64,000 nucleotides of DNA. Origin: Hypholoma sublateritium FD-334 SS-4 (taxonomy: Eukaryota; Basidiomycota; Agaricomycetes; Agaricales; Strophariaceae). The notes beneath the pieces are model-generated. The model ran no database searches. It saw nothing but the letters and a program-made list of their open reading frames with translations, and was not told where the DNA came from. The DNA is taken from the NCBI GenBank assembly GCA_000827495.1, contig KN817550.1:249928-313927 (forward strand). Direction: 5' to 3'. A program made the position numbers and the translations under genes. This document shows positions 46,801 to 58,890 of the stretch, piece by piece; the stretch's first letter is position 1; every line of letters starts with the position of its first letter.

Positions 46801-49354
46801 GTCTCCGTTTCCGGAGAGATGCTGAGTTTGGTCAACACTATTAACGACATGATTGACCAGCTGGCCATCTTCGCTGCAGAAGTGAAAAAGGTCGCGCGTG
46901 AGGTCGGAACGGAAGGCAAGCTCGGTGTCCAGGCCGAAGTCGGCAATGTACAAGGCATCTGGCAAGAAATTACGTCCGTCATCAGTCTTCCTCGTAAAGG
47001 GCCGATAACTGACCGGTGCATTGCTTTATTTCTTTTTTTGACTAAAGGTTATCCGTGAATACGATGGCTGGAAATTTGACGACACAAGTGCGAGGATTCG
47101 CGCAGATCTCGGCAGCAGCTATGGACGGAGACTTCACACGATTTATCACGGTCGAGGCGAGCGGCGAGATGGACTCGCTGAAGACGCAGATAAATCAGAT
47201 GGTATTCAACTTGCGCGACAGTATCCAGAAGAACACTGCTGCCAGGGAAGCCGCGGAGCTGGCCAACAGAAGTAAGTCCGAGTTTTTGGCAAACATGTCA
47301 CACGAGATCCGGTATGCCCACTTCCTAGCATTCCATTCTGATTGTTGTCGTTCTGATACGGTTGGGGCCGTGTAGGACGCCCATGAACGGTATCATTGGT
47401 ATGACGGAGCTGACACTGGACAGCGATCTGAACCGATCGCAGAGAGAAAGCTTGCTTCTCGTCCACAGCCTGGCCAGGTCGCTACTGCTGATCATTGATG
47501 ATATCTTGGATATCTCAAAGAGTGAGTGTTGTTATCAATATGGCGTCATCGAAAGCCTAACGCGAAACTCGAAACAGTTGAGGCTGGTCGCATGACGATG
47601 GAAGCGGTGTCTTACTCCCTGCGCCAAACCGTTTTCGGAATTCTGAAGACGCTAGTCGTCCGCGCCTCGCAGAACAACTTGGACCTGACCTATGACGTCG
47701 AGCCGGATATCCCGGACCAGCTTATCGGAGACTCGCTACGCCTGCGCCAGGTCATCACCAACCTGGTGGGCAATGCGATCAAGTTTACGCCTTCGAAAGC
47801 TTCGCGGAAGGGCCATGTCGCGCTTAGCACTCGCCTGCTCGCTTTGGACGACCAAAGCGTTACACTGGAGTTCTGCGTCACCGACACTGGTATTGGTATT
47901 GCCAAAGACAAACTGAACCTCATCTTCGACACCTTCTGCCAGGCTGATGGATCAACAACACGAGTACGCAAGGCCATTGTCGCTCCCAGTCGTGGATATG
48001 CTGACGTGTTTGGTACAGGAATATGGTGGCACTGGTCTCGGTCTATCCATCTCGAAACGCCTTGTATCGCTCATGCAGGGCAACATGTGGGTGGAGAGCG
48101 AGGTGTCGAAGGGAAGCAGGTTCTTCTTCACCATCACATCGCAGATCAGCCACTCGACACTCGATGCGACGCTGAGCAAGATGGCGCCCTTCGCCAAGCG
48201 CACCATACTCTTTGTTGATACCCTATTCGACCATACCGGCGTCGTTGAGCGCATCAAGGAGCTTGGACTACGGCCCTATGTCGTGCACGAGGTCAACGAG
48301 GTGTCAGATAAGGAGAAATGCCCGCATATTGATACCATTGTTGTGGACTCCCTGACTGTCGTATGTCTTTTTTTTCGCTATTCGGTGTTCCTGTGGTGTC
48401 TGACTTGACATTTGTCCCCTTTCAGACTGACTGCATAAGAGAATTTGAACACTTGCGGTATATTCCGATCGTACTCCTTGCGCCTTCGCTACCCCAACTG
48501 AACTGTGAGTTACATATTCAACTTTTGGTGCCTGAATTTGACCAAGCTTTTATCTAGTGAAATGGTGCTTGGACAAGAGCATCAGCTCGCAAGTGACCAC
48601 CCCGGTTACCGCCCAAGATCTCTCTGCCGCGCTCATCTCTGCGCTGGAGTCGAATACCGTCAGCCCGGTCTCTGCGCCGAACGATGTCACATTCGACATC
48701 CTGCTCGCGGAGGACAACCTCGTCAACCAGAAGCTCGCGGTGAAGATCCTGGAGAAGTACGGTCACACCGTGGAGATCGCGGAGAACGGGAGCCTTGCGG
48801 TGGATGCGTTCAAGGGGCGCGTGTCGCAGGGAAAGCCATTCGATATCATTCTTGTGCGTACACCTGCATTGGTCGGTGGATGATGCATATTGAATTTTCT
48901 CAAGATGGACGTGTCCATGCCATTTATGGGCGGCATGGAAGCTACAGAGCTCATTCGCTCGTATGAACTGCACAAAGGTCTCAATCCAATACCCATCATC
49001 GCGTTGACCGCGCATGCAAGTGAGTGGTACAGGCAAGTATCTGCTAAATCATCTGATCATCGTGTGCTATAGTGATTGGTGACCGAGAGCGGTGTCTACA
49101 AGCAGGAATGGCAAGTTTTTTCTATTGATAATGATTATCGCGAATTCTAACCTGGAGCCTTCCTTTCCTAGGACGACCATATCACCAGTATGTTTATATG
49201 TTCACCCTTCATTGACAGTGACTCATTTTCTCCAGAACCCCTCCGCCGCGGTGATCTCTTGAACGCCATCAACAAACTGGCAGGCGAACGCGGTGCCCAG
49301 AAGATCCACCATCTACTCCGGCGGCCTCTTGCAATCACCCAGAACTACTCCTAG
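43846..49354 (+). CDS. NIK1: Group III hybrid histidine kinase (Nik1/Os-1 type)
   Basis: This cytosolic sensor kinase acts upstream of the HOG osmotic-stress pathway and is the family targeted by dicarboximide, phenylpyrrole and related fungicides. Exon 1 is 43846-44079, and many short exons follow. A Zn-ribbon-like CPTCGKS lies near residue 180. Seven HAMP-type units follow, each with a variant of ARGDL (LSQKI, LSKQI, LTQKI, LGKLV, LTKKI, LNQKI, FTRFI). Then come the DHp motif MSHEIRTPMNG, N box [17 protein letters not shown]1 [10 protein letters not shown]2 YGGTGLGLS, and a receiver with [11 protein letters not shown], phospho-acceptor Asp in [11 protein letters not shown] and the Lys in HITKPLRRGD. 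All key residues are present. One intron near the 3' end (49111-49171) needs a GC donor. The HAMP-only gene lies upstream in the same direction. Confidence 0.95.
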
Positions 49355-49699
49355 AGCTTTCTGGCCCGATATCCCTTTCTTGACACGCGACTGACTATTT
49401 GCATATTCTCTGTTATCTTCCTTATGCCCTATATCTCATCGTTCTGTTTTCCGTTTTGCCCACCGATTGCTATCTCGCCGCTTCTTCATTGAGCCCATGT
49501 GCTTTGTATCGTTGTCTACCAAGACTGTTGAGAAAACCAAGATGGATATCTCTACGACCGCATCTGTACTTGTATACCAACTCGACATTTAACTAGTTAT
49601 ATAACGCACACACGAAGTAATATACGCAATGCACCAGTTGCACGATTATCATCTCGTGAGATCCTGGATTGCAATGTCGTCGATCAAGATACCTTCCAA

Positions 49700-50608
49700 T
49701 TACCGCTTGACAAATCTGCCCGCGCTGTGGAAAAACAGGTTCTCTTCCTCTTCACCTTCCTTCCCCCAAGTTTTCACTTCCTGCCAGGCGCTCTCCTCCT
49801 TTCCCTCCGCATTGGCCACCTTCACGTCGCTGACTGTAATATCAGTCGGCCTGTCAAGCCGGCACCCGTCGAAGCCCACTGCCCACAGCGGCGCCCAGAA
49901 CCGCTGCCACCACGCCACGTCCGCACGGTGACTCAGGACGTGCTCGTACATGAGCAACTGGCCGCCGGGCTTCAGCACCGCACGCACGAGCCCCGCGATG
50001 GTGCGCTGCGGCTCCGGCACGGTGCACAGCGTCAGCACCGACACGATCGTGTCGACGGCCGGACGCTGGTCCGCGGGCGATGTCGGGGGCGCGAGCGCGG
50101 TCAAGATCGTGCGCGTGTCCTCCGCGCCGCACGCGAGGACGACGAGCGTGCCGTCGGCCTCGTGGAACCCGGCGGCGCTGGCCTCGCCGCGGATCTGCGC
50201 GTGCATGAGCGGGTTCGGCTCGAGCGCGACGTAGCGCGACACGCGCGTGCGGTCGAGGTAGCGCGCGGTGTGGCCGTAGCCTGGCGATAGGCGGCGGTGA
50301 GCAGGGATATGACATGGGGTGTAGGTTTCAATTTTAACATAGATAGGCGCCCGTTACGCACCGGCGCCGACGTCTAGCACGACCCCGTATGCATGGGGCG
50401 TGATCAGGCCATCCTTCACCGCCTTCCCGTTCGTGTCGGCGCCGTCGCCGCATAGTGCCCACACCCTCGCGAAATAGAGTGCGGAGATCTTGTGCGGTCT
50501 AAATAAAAGCAGGGGGTTGTTCAAGATAGCCTTTATGGTGGGGAAGAAGGCTATTGTTATCCCGATCCACAGGTCGGTGAAGAGGCTGAATGCGTTGGCC
50601 AGCTTCAT
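49700..50608 (-). CDS. Class I SAM-dependent methyltransferase with N-terminal membrane anchor
   Basis: Two exons (50608-50362, 50280-49700) join in phase to give 275 aa. An N-terminal hydrophobic stretch (LFTDLWIGITIAFFPTIKAIL) should anchor it to a membrane. The SAM-binding fold shows motif I VVLDVGAGYGHTARYL, an acidic strand end VALEPNP, TIVSVLTLCTVPEP and VLKPGGQLLMYEHVL. The layout resembles METTL7-like proteins. The substrate is unknown. Exon 2 is very GC-rich, unlike the flanking DNA. It converges with the histidine kinase gene. Confidence 0.88.
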
Positions 50609-50688
50609 GGTAGGACAAGAGTGAGTGAGAATAAAGGACAAGCGCGATTTTTCAGATGTTCATGTCTGGGCATGGAACTTATATGACC

Positions 50689-50696
50689 TATATATA
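50689..50696 (-). promoter_or_regulatory. TATA box of the methyltransferase gene
   Basis: TATATATA lies about 80 bp upstream of the ATG at 50608 in an AT-rich promoter. Confidence 0.4.
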
Positions 50697-51291
50697 GAGC
50701 CACAACATGGGATGGACCGCACGCCCGAATTTTCTTTCCTTTAGACACGCATGATAAAACATTAATAAAGAAAAGAGGTCATGGGTGGGTTATCGCAGCA
50801 ACTTCTGGTGGAAGATATGTATGTGCCGAAGGACACATGCGCACAGTAAGCGCTCAGACACCTCCATATAGCTTCATACCTGACACAATGCGCGCTTGAT
50901 AGAAGCATACTTACTACCGCCTCATTCATTTGAGCGTCCGCAGTTACTCAAGTAATACATCTTGACCCCCATGAAGCAAAGAAATCGCCGAGACAGGGAA
51001 AATTCAAGGCTCCGAACGAACGCTTTACCAAGAAATAATACGATGCATAGACGGTATAGTATGTACAACATCCGGGTAGGGTACCTAAGATATATAGGAT
51101 GGGATAAGATAGCCGAAAGCAGGAAAAGAAACGTGAAGAACACGTTATAGATAGCAAAATGAGGTGAAGCAATAAATATTTTGTGAGCCAGATCTAGAGG
51201 TTGCAGCGACGGCGCAGATAATTTGCGCGATAGAATGCGTGCAGAGTAGGACATGTCTAATAGGCAAGTGTGATAGAAGTGTCCTGGAGGC
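50697..51291. other. Intergenic, no gene recognised
   Basis: This is an AT-rich spacer. A 110-codon minus-strand frame (51254-50922) is hydrophobic and might be 3' UTR or an alternative last exon of the next gene; nothing supports it as a separate gene. Confidence 0.4.
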
Positions 51292-52919
51292 CTACGTCAG
51301 CATGTAAGAGAGGGGACACATGGAATTTGTACGCACAGGATTGATGTCTGCCGGAGGCACGTTCAGTTGATACTCTGTGAATCCCGGAGTAGTGGCGAGG
51401 TCAGATTTTTCGACGGACGCGGTCTCCTCTTTTACAGCAGGCGCATCTGCGGCCTCTGTGGCTGGCTTCGCAGTGACTTTCTTCTTTCTAGGCTGCGGCT
51501 TGCGTTTGGCGCCCTCCGCCTTTTTCTTGGGGGAAGGCTTAGTGGCCTCAGCCTCAGCCGCTGCCGGCTGTCCCTCGACGGCTGGCTCGGGTTCGGTGGG
51601 GGCCGCATCCTCGGGCGCGTCGGTCTTCTTCTCCGGCGCACGCTTGTTGCCGTTTTTGATGCCAGCAGACTTGGGCGGGCGGCCAGCGGCCTTCATAGCC
51701 TTGAGGTACGCCTTCCACCGCTCGCTCTCGAGCTGCCGCTGCTCGCGATTCTTCTGCTCTGCAACGGCCATCATCGCCTTGGCCTTTTCGATCTGCTCGG
51801 GGCTGCTCCACCAGCCGTTCTTCGGTAGCGCCTCCCTGGAGTGCGAGTAGATGCACTTTGCCGCGCCGAATTTGCACGAGTCGAGGAGGAAGTACGTGCA
51901 GACGTTGCGCCCGCTGACCTGTTGTTAGCATGTAAGATGTAAACGCGCAGATAACGACGCACAGGTCATCGCGCACGCTCTTCTCATCAGGCGCGTGCGA
52001 GAACAGGCAGGCGTTGCCGCGCGCACAGCCTTCGTGATTGTAGAAGCGGCACTGCACGCCGTTGCCAACGTGGGCGCAGTCGCTCGAGTCGGACACGGAC
52101 GCGATCTCGAGCGCGTCCTGGTCGTAGTGCGGGAAGCCGAAGTCGACGCCCTCCGTGAGCGCCTCGACGGGGTCCGCAGCGAGCGCGTGCGCGCCGAGGT
52201 GGCCGCTCGTCTCGATGAAGTGCGTGACCTCGGTCAGCGCGGCGCGCGCGAGAAAGTGCATGGGGTCGTGTGCGAGGACGGTCTCGAAGTCCATCCGCGC
52301 GGGCTTCAGCAGGCGTTGCTCCATGCGCGCCACGCCGCGCACGTATCGGGCCTCCGAGTTCTTCGGGTCGAGCGTGAGCGCACGGGTGGCCGCGTAGGCG
52401 GCCTCTTCGTACCTGCTCAACGTGAGTCCTGGCTCAGAAAGACTATGCGCCCACGTACCATTGCATCTTGCGATACACCACCGCCAGGCTGATGAAATAG
52501 CCCGGGTTTGATGCCCAAAGCTGGGTAGCCTCGAGGTAGTGGGGGTAGGCAGCTTTGTACTTGTGCGTCTCGAACAACAAATCCCCCTGCTCCCCGTTCA
52601 TGAAGACCACGTTGCTTCATACTGCGCAGACACTCACCGCTCGTTTGTGCCCTTCTGCCTTTTCCCGGATTGCAGTTTTCCTCGCGGCTCGTTTCAGCGC
52701 GCGTGCTGCGATGAGCTCTTCAGTCGTCTTTGGTTTCGACACAACGACATTGATAGAGGCCGCTGGCGTCGTATCCACAGACTCCCCCGCCACCACACTT
52801 GACTCTTCCGCTGGGGTAGCAACGCCGATGACGACGGAAGTAGCGTCGCTTTTTGCTTCCACCTCGGGAACAACGGTTCCTACCTCAGAGTTAGAGATTT
52901 GGCTTCCTTCTTGTGCCAT
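51292..52919 (-). CDS. TPR and CCCH zinc-finger protein
   Basis: At least four exons are needed. The N-terminus is acidic, then basic (ARALKRAARKTAIREKAEGHKRA). Two to three TPR-type helix pairs follow (GDLLFETHKYKAAYPHYLEA, YEEAAYAATRALTLDPKNSE, LLKPARMDFETVLAHDPMH). Two CCCH fingers lie C-terminal to them (C-x7-C-x5-C-x3-H and C-x7-C-x6-C-x3-H). The last third is a helical Glu/Lys segment and a Lys/Pro/Ala-rich tail. TPR plus CCCH suggests a protein-docking, RNA-binding adaptor in the cytosol or nucleus; the target is unknown. The annotated stop may be replaced by another last exon, because a good GTGCGT donor lies just before it. Confidence 0.85.
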
Positions 52920-53541
52920 GTGTGTATAGTGTGATGTTAGGGAGGGGGAAACGGTGTTCTGTGTGGAAAAGATTGAAAGAGAGGGATTTTGATTGATATC
53001 ATATAAAGTTCGTCGATGATGTGTGCTAAATCAAAGTGTCACGTGATGCTTGTCCTCTAAGTACCAACTCAGATCTAACTCATCTAACTCAAAGAAATCC
53101 TGCAATCAAGGCAGCAATTTGAGGCTTGTACAAGACTTGTAGATTTTATACTGCTCCAGAGAAGTAATCCTTTTCTCGAAAAAGTCTGGGAGAGCACAGC
53201 TTGAGTACAGCCAGTGCGATAAATCGGATGACGTCCATCCAATATCGTCTAAAATTAGACACCTCCCGCTGTGCAACGGAGAAGATCGTCCGCACTGTTT
53301 GCAGTGCCTTCTGCTGCGGACAAGCCTTTCAAGCAACTTTTAAGGCCAGGCATCGAGTGCACTCAACGATAGTTCCGCCCAAACGTCGCCCACAAGCCTA
53401 GCCTTGATCGAATTTACGGCGCATTTTTAATACTCCGCGTTGCACCACTTCTTAAAAGAATCTTCATCGTGATTCTCCACAAATTTCCTTACTACCACCA
53501 CCGCAGCCTCTTTTTAGTTCCCAACGTCCTTCAACTGCACC
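52920..53541. other. Intergenic, divergent promoter region
   Basis: This spacer lies between the TPR-CCCH gene (-) and the Cys-rich membrane protein (+). Only short frames without motifs are open. Confidence 0.5.
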
Positions 53542-54242
53542 ATGTCTTCAGCCAAATATTCGCCGATATCTGTCGTCGAGCAACCGCGGGCGGGAAATGT
53601 CCCTTCCATGAATGTCAGCGAGAAAGAAACGCACCGCGAGGGGTGCAGTTCACCTCATGGCAACGAATGCCAGAGCTGCGAATCGACGGCCGACTTGCAG
53701 CATAATCGGTGTCACAACGGAAGGCTGCGCCGTTTCATGGCGCCATTCTTGATCGTGTTGGTGCTGCTGGGCGGTCTGGCTGCCCTCAGCTGCGCGTCGG
53801 GGCATGGATGGTCGGATTTGGGCCTGGAGTCGTTGGTGTCCAGGGCAGATAGCAGTAGTGGAGGAACTTTCACGAACAAGAAACGTAAGTTTTTACTTAC
53901 CTATATCTCAATTTATCTATTAACGCGCCCATCCAGTGTACCTTATCATTGTTTTCGTCGGTCTTTTCGTCGTCCTGGTCCTCGCCGTAATGTTGAGTGC
54001 CTGGTGTTGTCGAGGTGAGCATCACGAAAATTCTTTTGAGATACTTAGCTTATCAAATTCCCGAAGGCGCTTTCGAAAATCCATGCTGTTGCCCGTGTTA
54101 TCTGTGCGCTTGCTGCGGTGGTCTCGGTACGTCCATGCTCCCTATGACGCAATATTCCTGCTGACAGTTCTCTGATCCCTTGTTAGCCTGCTTAGAATGT
54201 ATTGGATGTGGTTTATGCGCTGAAGGCGTAAGCGATATGTAA
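53542..54242 (+). CDS. Small two-TM protein with a Cys-rich tail
   Basis: Four exons splice in phase to about 180 aa. The N-terminal ~75 residues are hydrophilic with scattered Cys/His. Two hydrophobic helices follow (APFLIVLVLLGGLAALSC and YLIIVFVGLFVVLVLAVML), separated by a short Ser/Gly loop. The C-terminus is dense in cysteines (WCCRG, NPCCCPCYLCACCGG, ACLECIGCGLCAEG). The juxtamembrane cysteines could be palmitoylated or bind metal. I do not recognise a named family. The short last exon ends SDM and stop. Correct splice phases at all three junctions support it. Confidence 0.75.
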
Positions 54243-54593
54243 TCGCCGCTGCCAGATCTATCTCTATGATGCAACTGTAATTTAACACAGTCAGCTCCCC
54301 ATCTCGTACTGTGCAGATTTTTGGGTTAACTTACCAGCACTTGGGACTGGACTTATCTTGGACTCCTTATAACACTTGCCTATACCCATACCATCTGCCC
54401 TGTTTATCTCTGTATCTCATACGGACACTCCTTACTTGACTTTCATGACCACTTCGAGACCTGAACGATATACGAAATGAATTTTATTGAATTTTCGCAC
54501 AGCGAAAAAATCCCCGGACATCCGTTATGAGAGTCGCAAGCAGCGTCGTTAGTCGTGATCGTAAATATCGTAATTGGCGTCCCAGCCGGAAGC

Positions 54594-56048
54594 TCAGTGC
54601 GCGCTGATGCCATTGAGGCGATTGACCGCGTCCATGCCCTGGCCGACGTTGACGAAGTCGAGCATCACGAAGTTCGGGTTGCGGTCCTGCACGAACGGCG
54701 CGCAATGGGCCGCGTGTCGCAGAATTCTAGATGCCACCATGACGTTCGCTCAATCAGGACGCGCCCCAGCAGTGCAGACAGGTGGTACTCACGACTTCGC
54801 CCCGTTGGTCCGTGGGCTCTGTATCCGGTCAGGAAGCAGAATCCCATGCCCGATGGGCAGGATGTTCACGTTGAGATTGTGGTTGATCAGATTGAGCTGC
54901 TGGGCCGGCGCGAGCGGGCCCGACGTGCGGTCGACCTTGCACGGGAACTTCGCGTTGGTGGGATCGAACGTGTCCTCCCAGACCTGTGCATATTTAATTG
55001 ATCAGCAAGATGGTTGGTGCAGGAGGAAGATGGGAATGAACGAGCCATTTGGAATTGCGGCAGGATGAAGTTCGCCGTGGGGTTCGACGCCTGCTCGGCA
55101 CCGTGGTCGACGAAGACGACCAGACGCTTGTTCGCCTCGATCATCTGACCGAGTGTCGGCCAGTCGTCGCGGGACATAATGGGCTTGGGAGGAACGTATG
55201 CCAGTTCGGAGACGCCTGATAACGCGAAACAATTGTTGGTTATTCTTCCATGCAATATAACGGCATCGTAAGGGAAACGGCGCACCAGCTTTATCGAATA
55301 TGGGCTTCCAGACGTTAGGGATGGAGACCTTCTCGGGGTTCGTGAGTATCAGCGTGAGGACTTCGTTGGGGTTCTTGACAAGGAAGCTCTTGACTATCTG
55401 AAGGTACTTTTCCACCGATCCGCCGTCGAACAGACCCTGAGTACGGGGAATAAGGACATTGTACAGATACAGTTCGAAGACCATAGGTAGCTTACGCATG
55501 CTGTTGAAAATAACCATGGGAAATTAGAGACCAAAACAACGGGGATGAATGATAAAACTGACTGGTATGGCAGAAATGCAGCTCCTTTTTATTCCTGCGT
55601 ATACACTTGCCGTGAGTGATTGTCAGCAAGGAAAATTAAAGCTTACATGTGAGCTTGCGCCTGCAACATGCGAACTCCAAGCTTCAACTGTGCCTTGATA
55701 TCAACCTCCTGATCCCTAGCCACTACGTGTATCACCACGTCAGCACATTTCATGCCACCGGCAGAGTAAACCGTGGCCCTTACACGCGAACGGATTCCCA
55801 CTGAACGCGAAGGAGTCGTGAGCGCCGAGGAACGTGACGTTCCCATATCCACGCTCGCACAAGTCTGCGTGTCCATTGCACACCTGGGCTCTAAAATACA
55901 CGAAACAAAGCCGCCGTCAGACCACGAAATCCACGCCCCGAGCTCTAGCAAAAGCGCACCTTTTAGTGGGAATAGCCAGCCCGAGAACCGTCGAAGAGAG
56001 CGCGAGCGAAACAAAAGCAACTGCGGCCAGCCGCAGCGACGAAAACAT
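54594..56048 (-). CDS. Secreted PLC-like phosphodiesterase, second copy
   Basis: It is a paralogue of the gene at 37239-38834. A signal peptide (LRLAAVAFVSLALSSTVLG) is followed by LCERGYGNVTFLGAHDSFAF with the first catalytic His, ARDQEVDIKAQLKLGVRMLQ, LHFCHTS with the second His, GLFDGGSVEKYLQIVKSFL, LTLILTNPEK, WPTLGQMIEANKRLVVFVD and NFILPQFQM. It ends shortly after NFVMLDFVNVGQGMDAVNRL, so unlike its paralogue it has no hydrophobic tail and should be freely secreted. The exon-intron pattern parallels the first copy. The substrate is unknown. Confidence 0.9.
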
Positions 56049-56499
56049 AACGGATTTTAATTTTGGGGATGTGATGAGACCAGCTCAAGGAGTCGCCGTT
56101 TGCTACGCGCTCGCATATACATATACGGACGGCGCCATCAGCGGCACAGCTTTTCGTGCCGTCGGGTTCGGGGGAGTCGCGGCTTAATGATATGACTTGG
56201 ATTTGACCCCTTTATTCTGCCTTCGCGGTGGGTACCCTGATACATAAGCACTGACGTTAGAGGTCCTCTGAGGTTACATCGATTACAAGATACATAGTGC
56301 AGATAGTTGGATATGGAAGTGTCTAAAAATACACCCTGACTTGAAATACGATCTAATACGATGATCGATCTCTCCTCAGAAGTGCTTTCACCCCACCCAA
56401 AAAATAATGAAACCCACCCAACGAGGAGTGGAAACGTTATCCACCATTAAAATTGCATTTTAAATTATAGACACAAGAAGTCAAAAGAAGCTCGCAAGG

Positions 56500-57184
56500 C
56501 TAATAAAAAGCACCTCCACCAAAAGCTCCCTGATTTACTGCGAAGCGGGATGATCTGCGACGTCGTTCAAGCCTCCGGGTCTCCATTCTCAGCAGAATGA
56601 GAAAGAGGAACCATTTATCAAAGTCACGAACACCTTCTGGGAATGTGATAGCTGCAGGAGTTGACTTTCTGAATAAATGCGACTCATATGGATCCATCAA
56701 CGCATGCACTGCGTTAGTCGAGAGCTCCGTCGCCTGAATAAAAAATAATGGATAAGTGAGGGACCGGATACGTTGACGGATTTTTAGAGATATTGCGTAC
56801 TATCCATTGATGATCGATGAATCGTATCTCGTAACGTGGACCTGCGGCAGGATCCCATTGCCATATACGCTCCCAATTACTGAATGCGTTTCGCCGTCAA
56901 CGCGAATCAGCTGGAGTATATGTGCACTAAGCGTACCTATCCAGTAAATATTGACTCGGAGGTTTCGTCTTGATCAGGTCCGTGCTCTTTGTCGTTCCTT
57001 GAAGCTCAAATGCTCCCCCCTTCCAGCGAATAGATCCAATCGGACGTCTGTCCAAACCATAAAGGGTCGTATGGTCCCGGTGAATAATGCTCATTTTAGT
57101 AGCTGTGCTGAGAACCGGAATACCAGAGGCTAGTCGTACGGATGAGTTCAGAATGTCCTTCTGATCAAAGACATATATGGACAT
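56500..57184 (-). CDS. DUF6593-like small protein
   Basis: Three exons (57184-56937, 56879-56801, 56733-56500) join in phase to give 186 aa. The order of elements resembles the basidiomycete DUF6593 family: a conserved N-terminal strand pair (MSIYVFDQKDILNSSVRLA), GSIRWKGGAFELQG in the middle, SNWERIWQWDPAAGPRYEIR in exon 2, and a C-terminal helix DKWFLFLILLRMETRRL with a basic, Gly-rich end. There is no signal peptide. Function is unknown for the whole family, which is expanded and variable in mushrooms. The family call rests on pattern memory only. Confidence 0.7.
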
Positions 57185-57574
57185 GCGGAGTGCAGGAATT
57201 CGTAAACAGCAAGTGACTGCGTTGTGATGGGAATATGACGGACGTCTCGCCAGCGAAGCAGGTATTTAAGTATCTGACTCCGATGCAGGGGGAAGTGCTA
57301 CCGGGGTTCCAAGCCATACTTTAAGATTCTAATCAAAATATCGACGGGCCGGAATTGATAAATGATATCCGAAGTATCGTGAGTGGGCGGGCTATGCTAT
57401 GGTACATGTGGTTTAGAAGACATTACGAAGGAATTATAAGAGACAGAGTATGGATATGAGAAAGATATTATGAGTGCGATCAGTAGCTCTGATGGGCGTT
57501 TGCACATAAAAAATACCTCCGATTGAGGAATACCCTGTACCGCAAGGCCAGACTCATCAGCTCGCAGCCAGCAC

Positions 57575-58890
57575 TTAAAATCCACCAGGTTCGGATTCAT
57601 TGGCCAGGCTGCTGCGAGAAAAATGCTGTATGCCCTCTGCAGCGACACCGTCGGAATCCCTGCTCCCCAATGAATGGGGTGATTTTCTGAAATAGGGCGG
57701 CACAGGGGAGATGTCCAGGATTCCGTTCTCGGCAAGAATTTCGTTGATGAGCCCGTCCGTGATTGGAAGTGATGGTGGAGGAAGTCTCCAGGTTCCACTT
57801 CGCGGAGAGAAAAAGGTCGATTCTCTTCTATCCGATGGCGCAGATGGATTGTCATGGCCATCGCCTCTCTCAAGAGGGTAGTATAGTGGTCCATGTCGTG
57901 GCAGCGTCGGTAGCGTCGGTAGCGTGGATAGAATATAAAATGGGTCGCTAAACGCCGGCAGTGAGCGTGGAGAGGTCTCGAGATGATTGATTTCTTTCTA
58001 CGACAGGTCAACTCACGGCTGCACACCATATAAATAATGCAACTTACATCGATCGATGTATCATGAAGACCGTCGGGGTCTTGTACGGATTGCCAGTCCA
58101 CATCATATGAATTTCTTTCCCAGCGAGGCGGCACATTCATATCAGGTATCGGATAGCGCCTCGCGCTCATGCGCGGGCCGCAGAAGGCGCTCTCCGACTC
58201 TTTCGCTGCAGATTCTTCCCTGAGCAGGCTTGTCGCCAATTGGTGTGGGTCCTTGAGCGTCTCTGCGTAGTACTGTTGATTGACGACGTCCGCGAATAAA
58301 CTCGATTCGGAGGCGTCTTCGAGGTCGTGTGGAGTCGATTGGTAGACAGGAACACGGCTCGGCCTGCGTTCGAGATCATCACGAATCTTCATGGGGTTCC
58401 CATATACATTCGCTCCTTCCGCGTTCACCACCGGGACGTGGAGCGCACCCGGTGGACACGACGCGGCGCGTTCCAAGGCGAGCGAGACCTCGTTGGGTGA
58501 AAGAGAAGCACGGTCGTCGTTTTGCCGGCGAATACCCTCTTCGACGCGTTTTCCTTTTCGCGTACCAGGACTTCCGCGGGTGAAGCGATACCCGGGATGG
58601 TTCCTCATGTGGTTCGCTTTCTCCTCGTCCGCCATTTTCACCCATGGGTCTTTCTCCAGCGCGGTCATTTCGCGCCAGATGCGCCCGACAATCCGCGAGA
58701 TGTTCCGGTGGTCGGTTTCCACGGATTCCGGTATTTTCTTCTGTCGCACAAAGTCGCATCGAAACAGAATGAATGCATTTCGAGGGCGGCGGATGTGGCC
58801 TTCCGGCTGCTTGCGCGCATGCGATTTTTTCGTTGGGTCCGGGAGTTTGTATGTAGGCTTTGGTAATATGAGTTTTGAGGTCGACTGCAT
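57575..58890 (-). CDS. HMG-box transcription factor
   Basis: Two exons (58890-58048, 57976-57575) join in phase to give 414 aa. An HMG box of the MATA/SOX type starts near residue 33: IRRPRNAFILFRCDFVRQ, NISRIVGRIWREM, KDPWVKMADEEK and HPGYRF follow in the usual order. It should bend DNA in the nucleus. The remainder is Pro/Ser-rich and unstructured, ending SEPGGF. Such factors regulate development or mating in fungi; no mating-type homeodomain or pheromone gene is seen here, so a mating role is not supported. The intron acceptor (CTCGAG) was chosen because it alone keeps the reading frame. Confidence 0.9.

Noticed and set aside
57575..58890. Mating-type locus suggested by the HMG box
   Set aside because: No homeodomain pair, pheromone or pheromone receptor gene lies nearby, and basidiomycete A loci are homeodomain-based.
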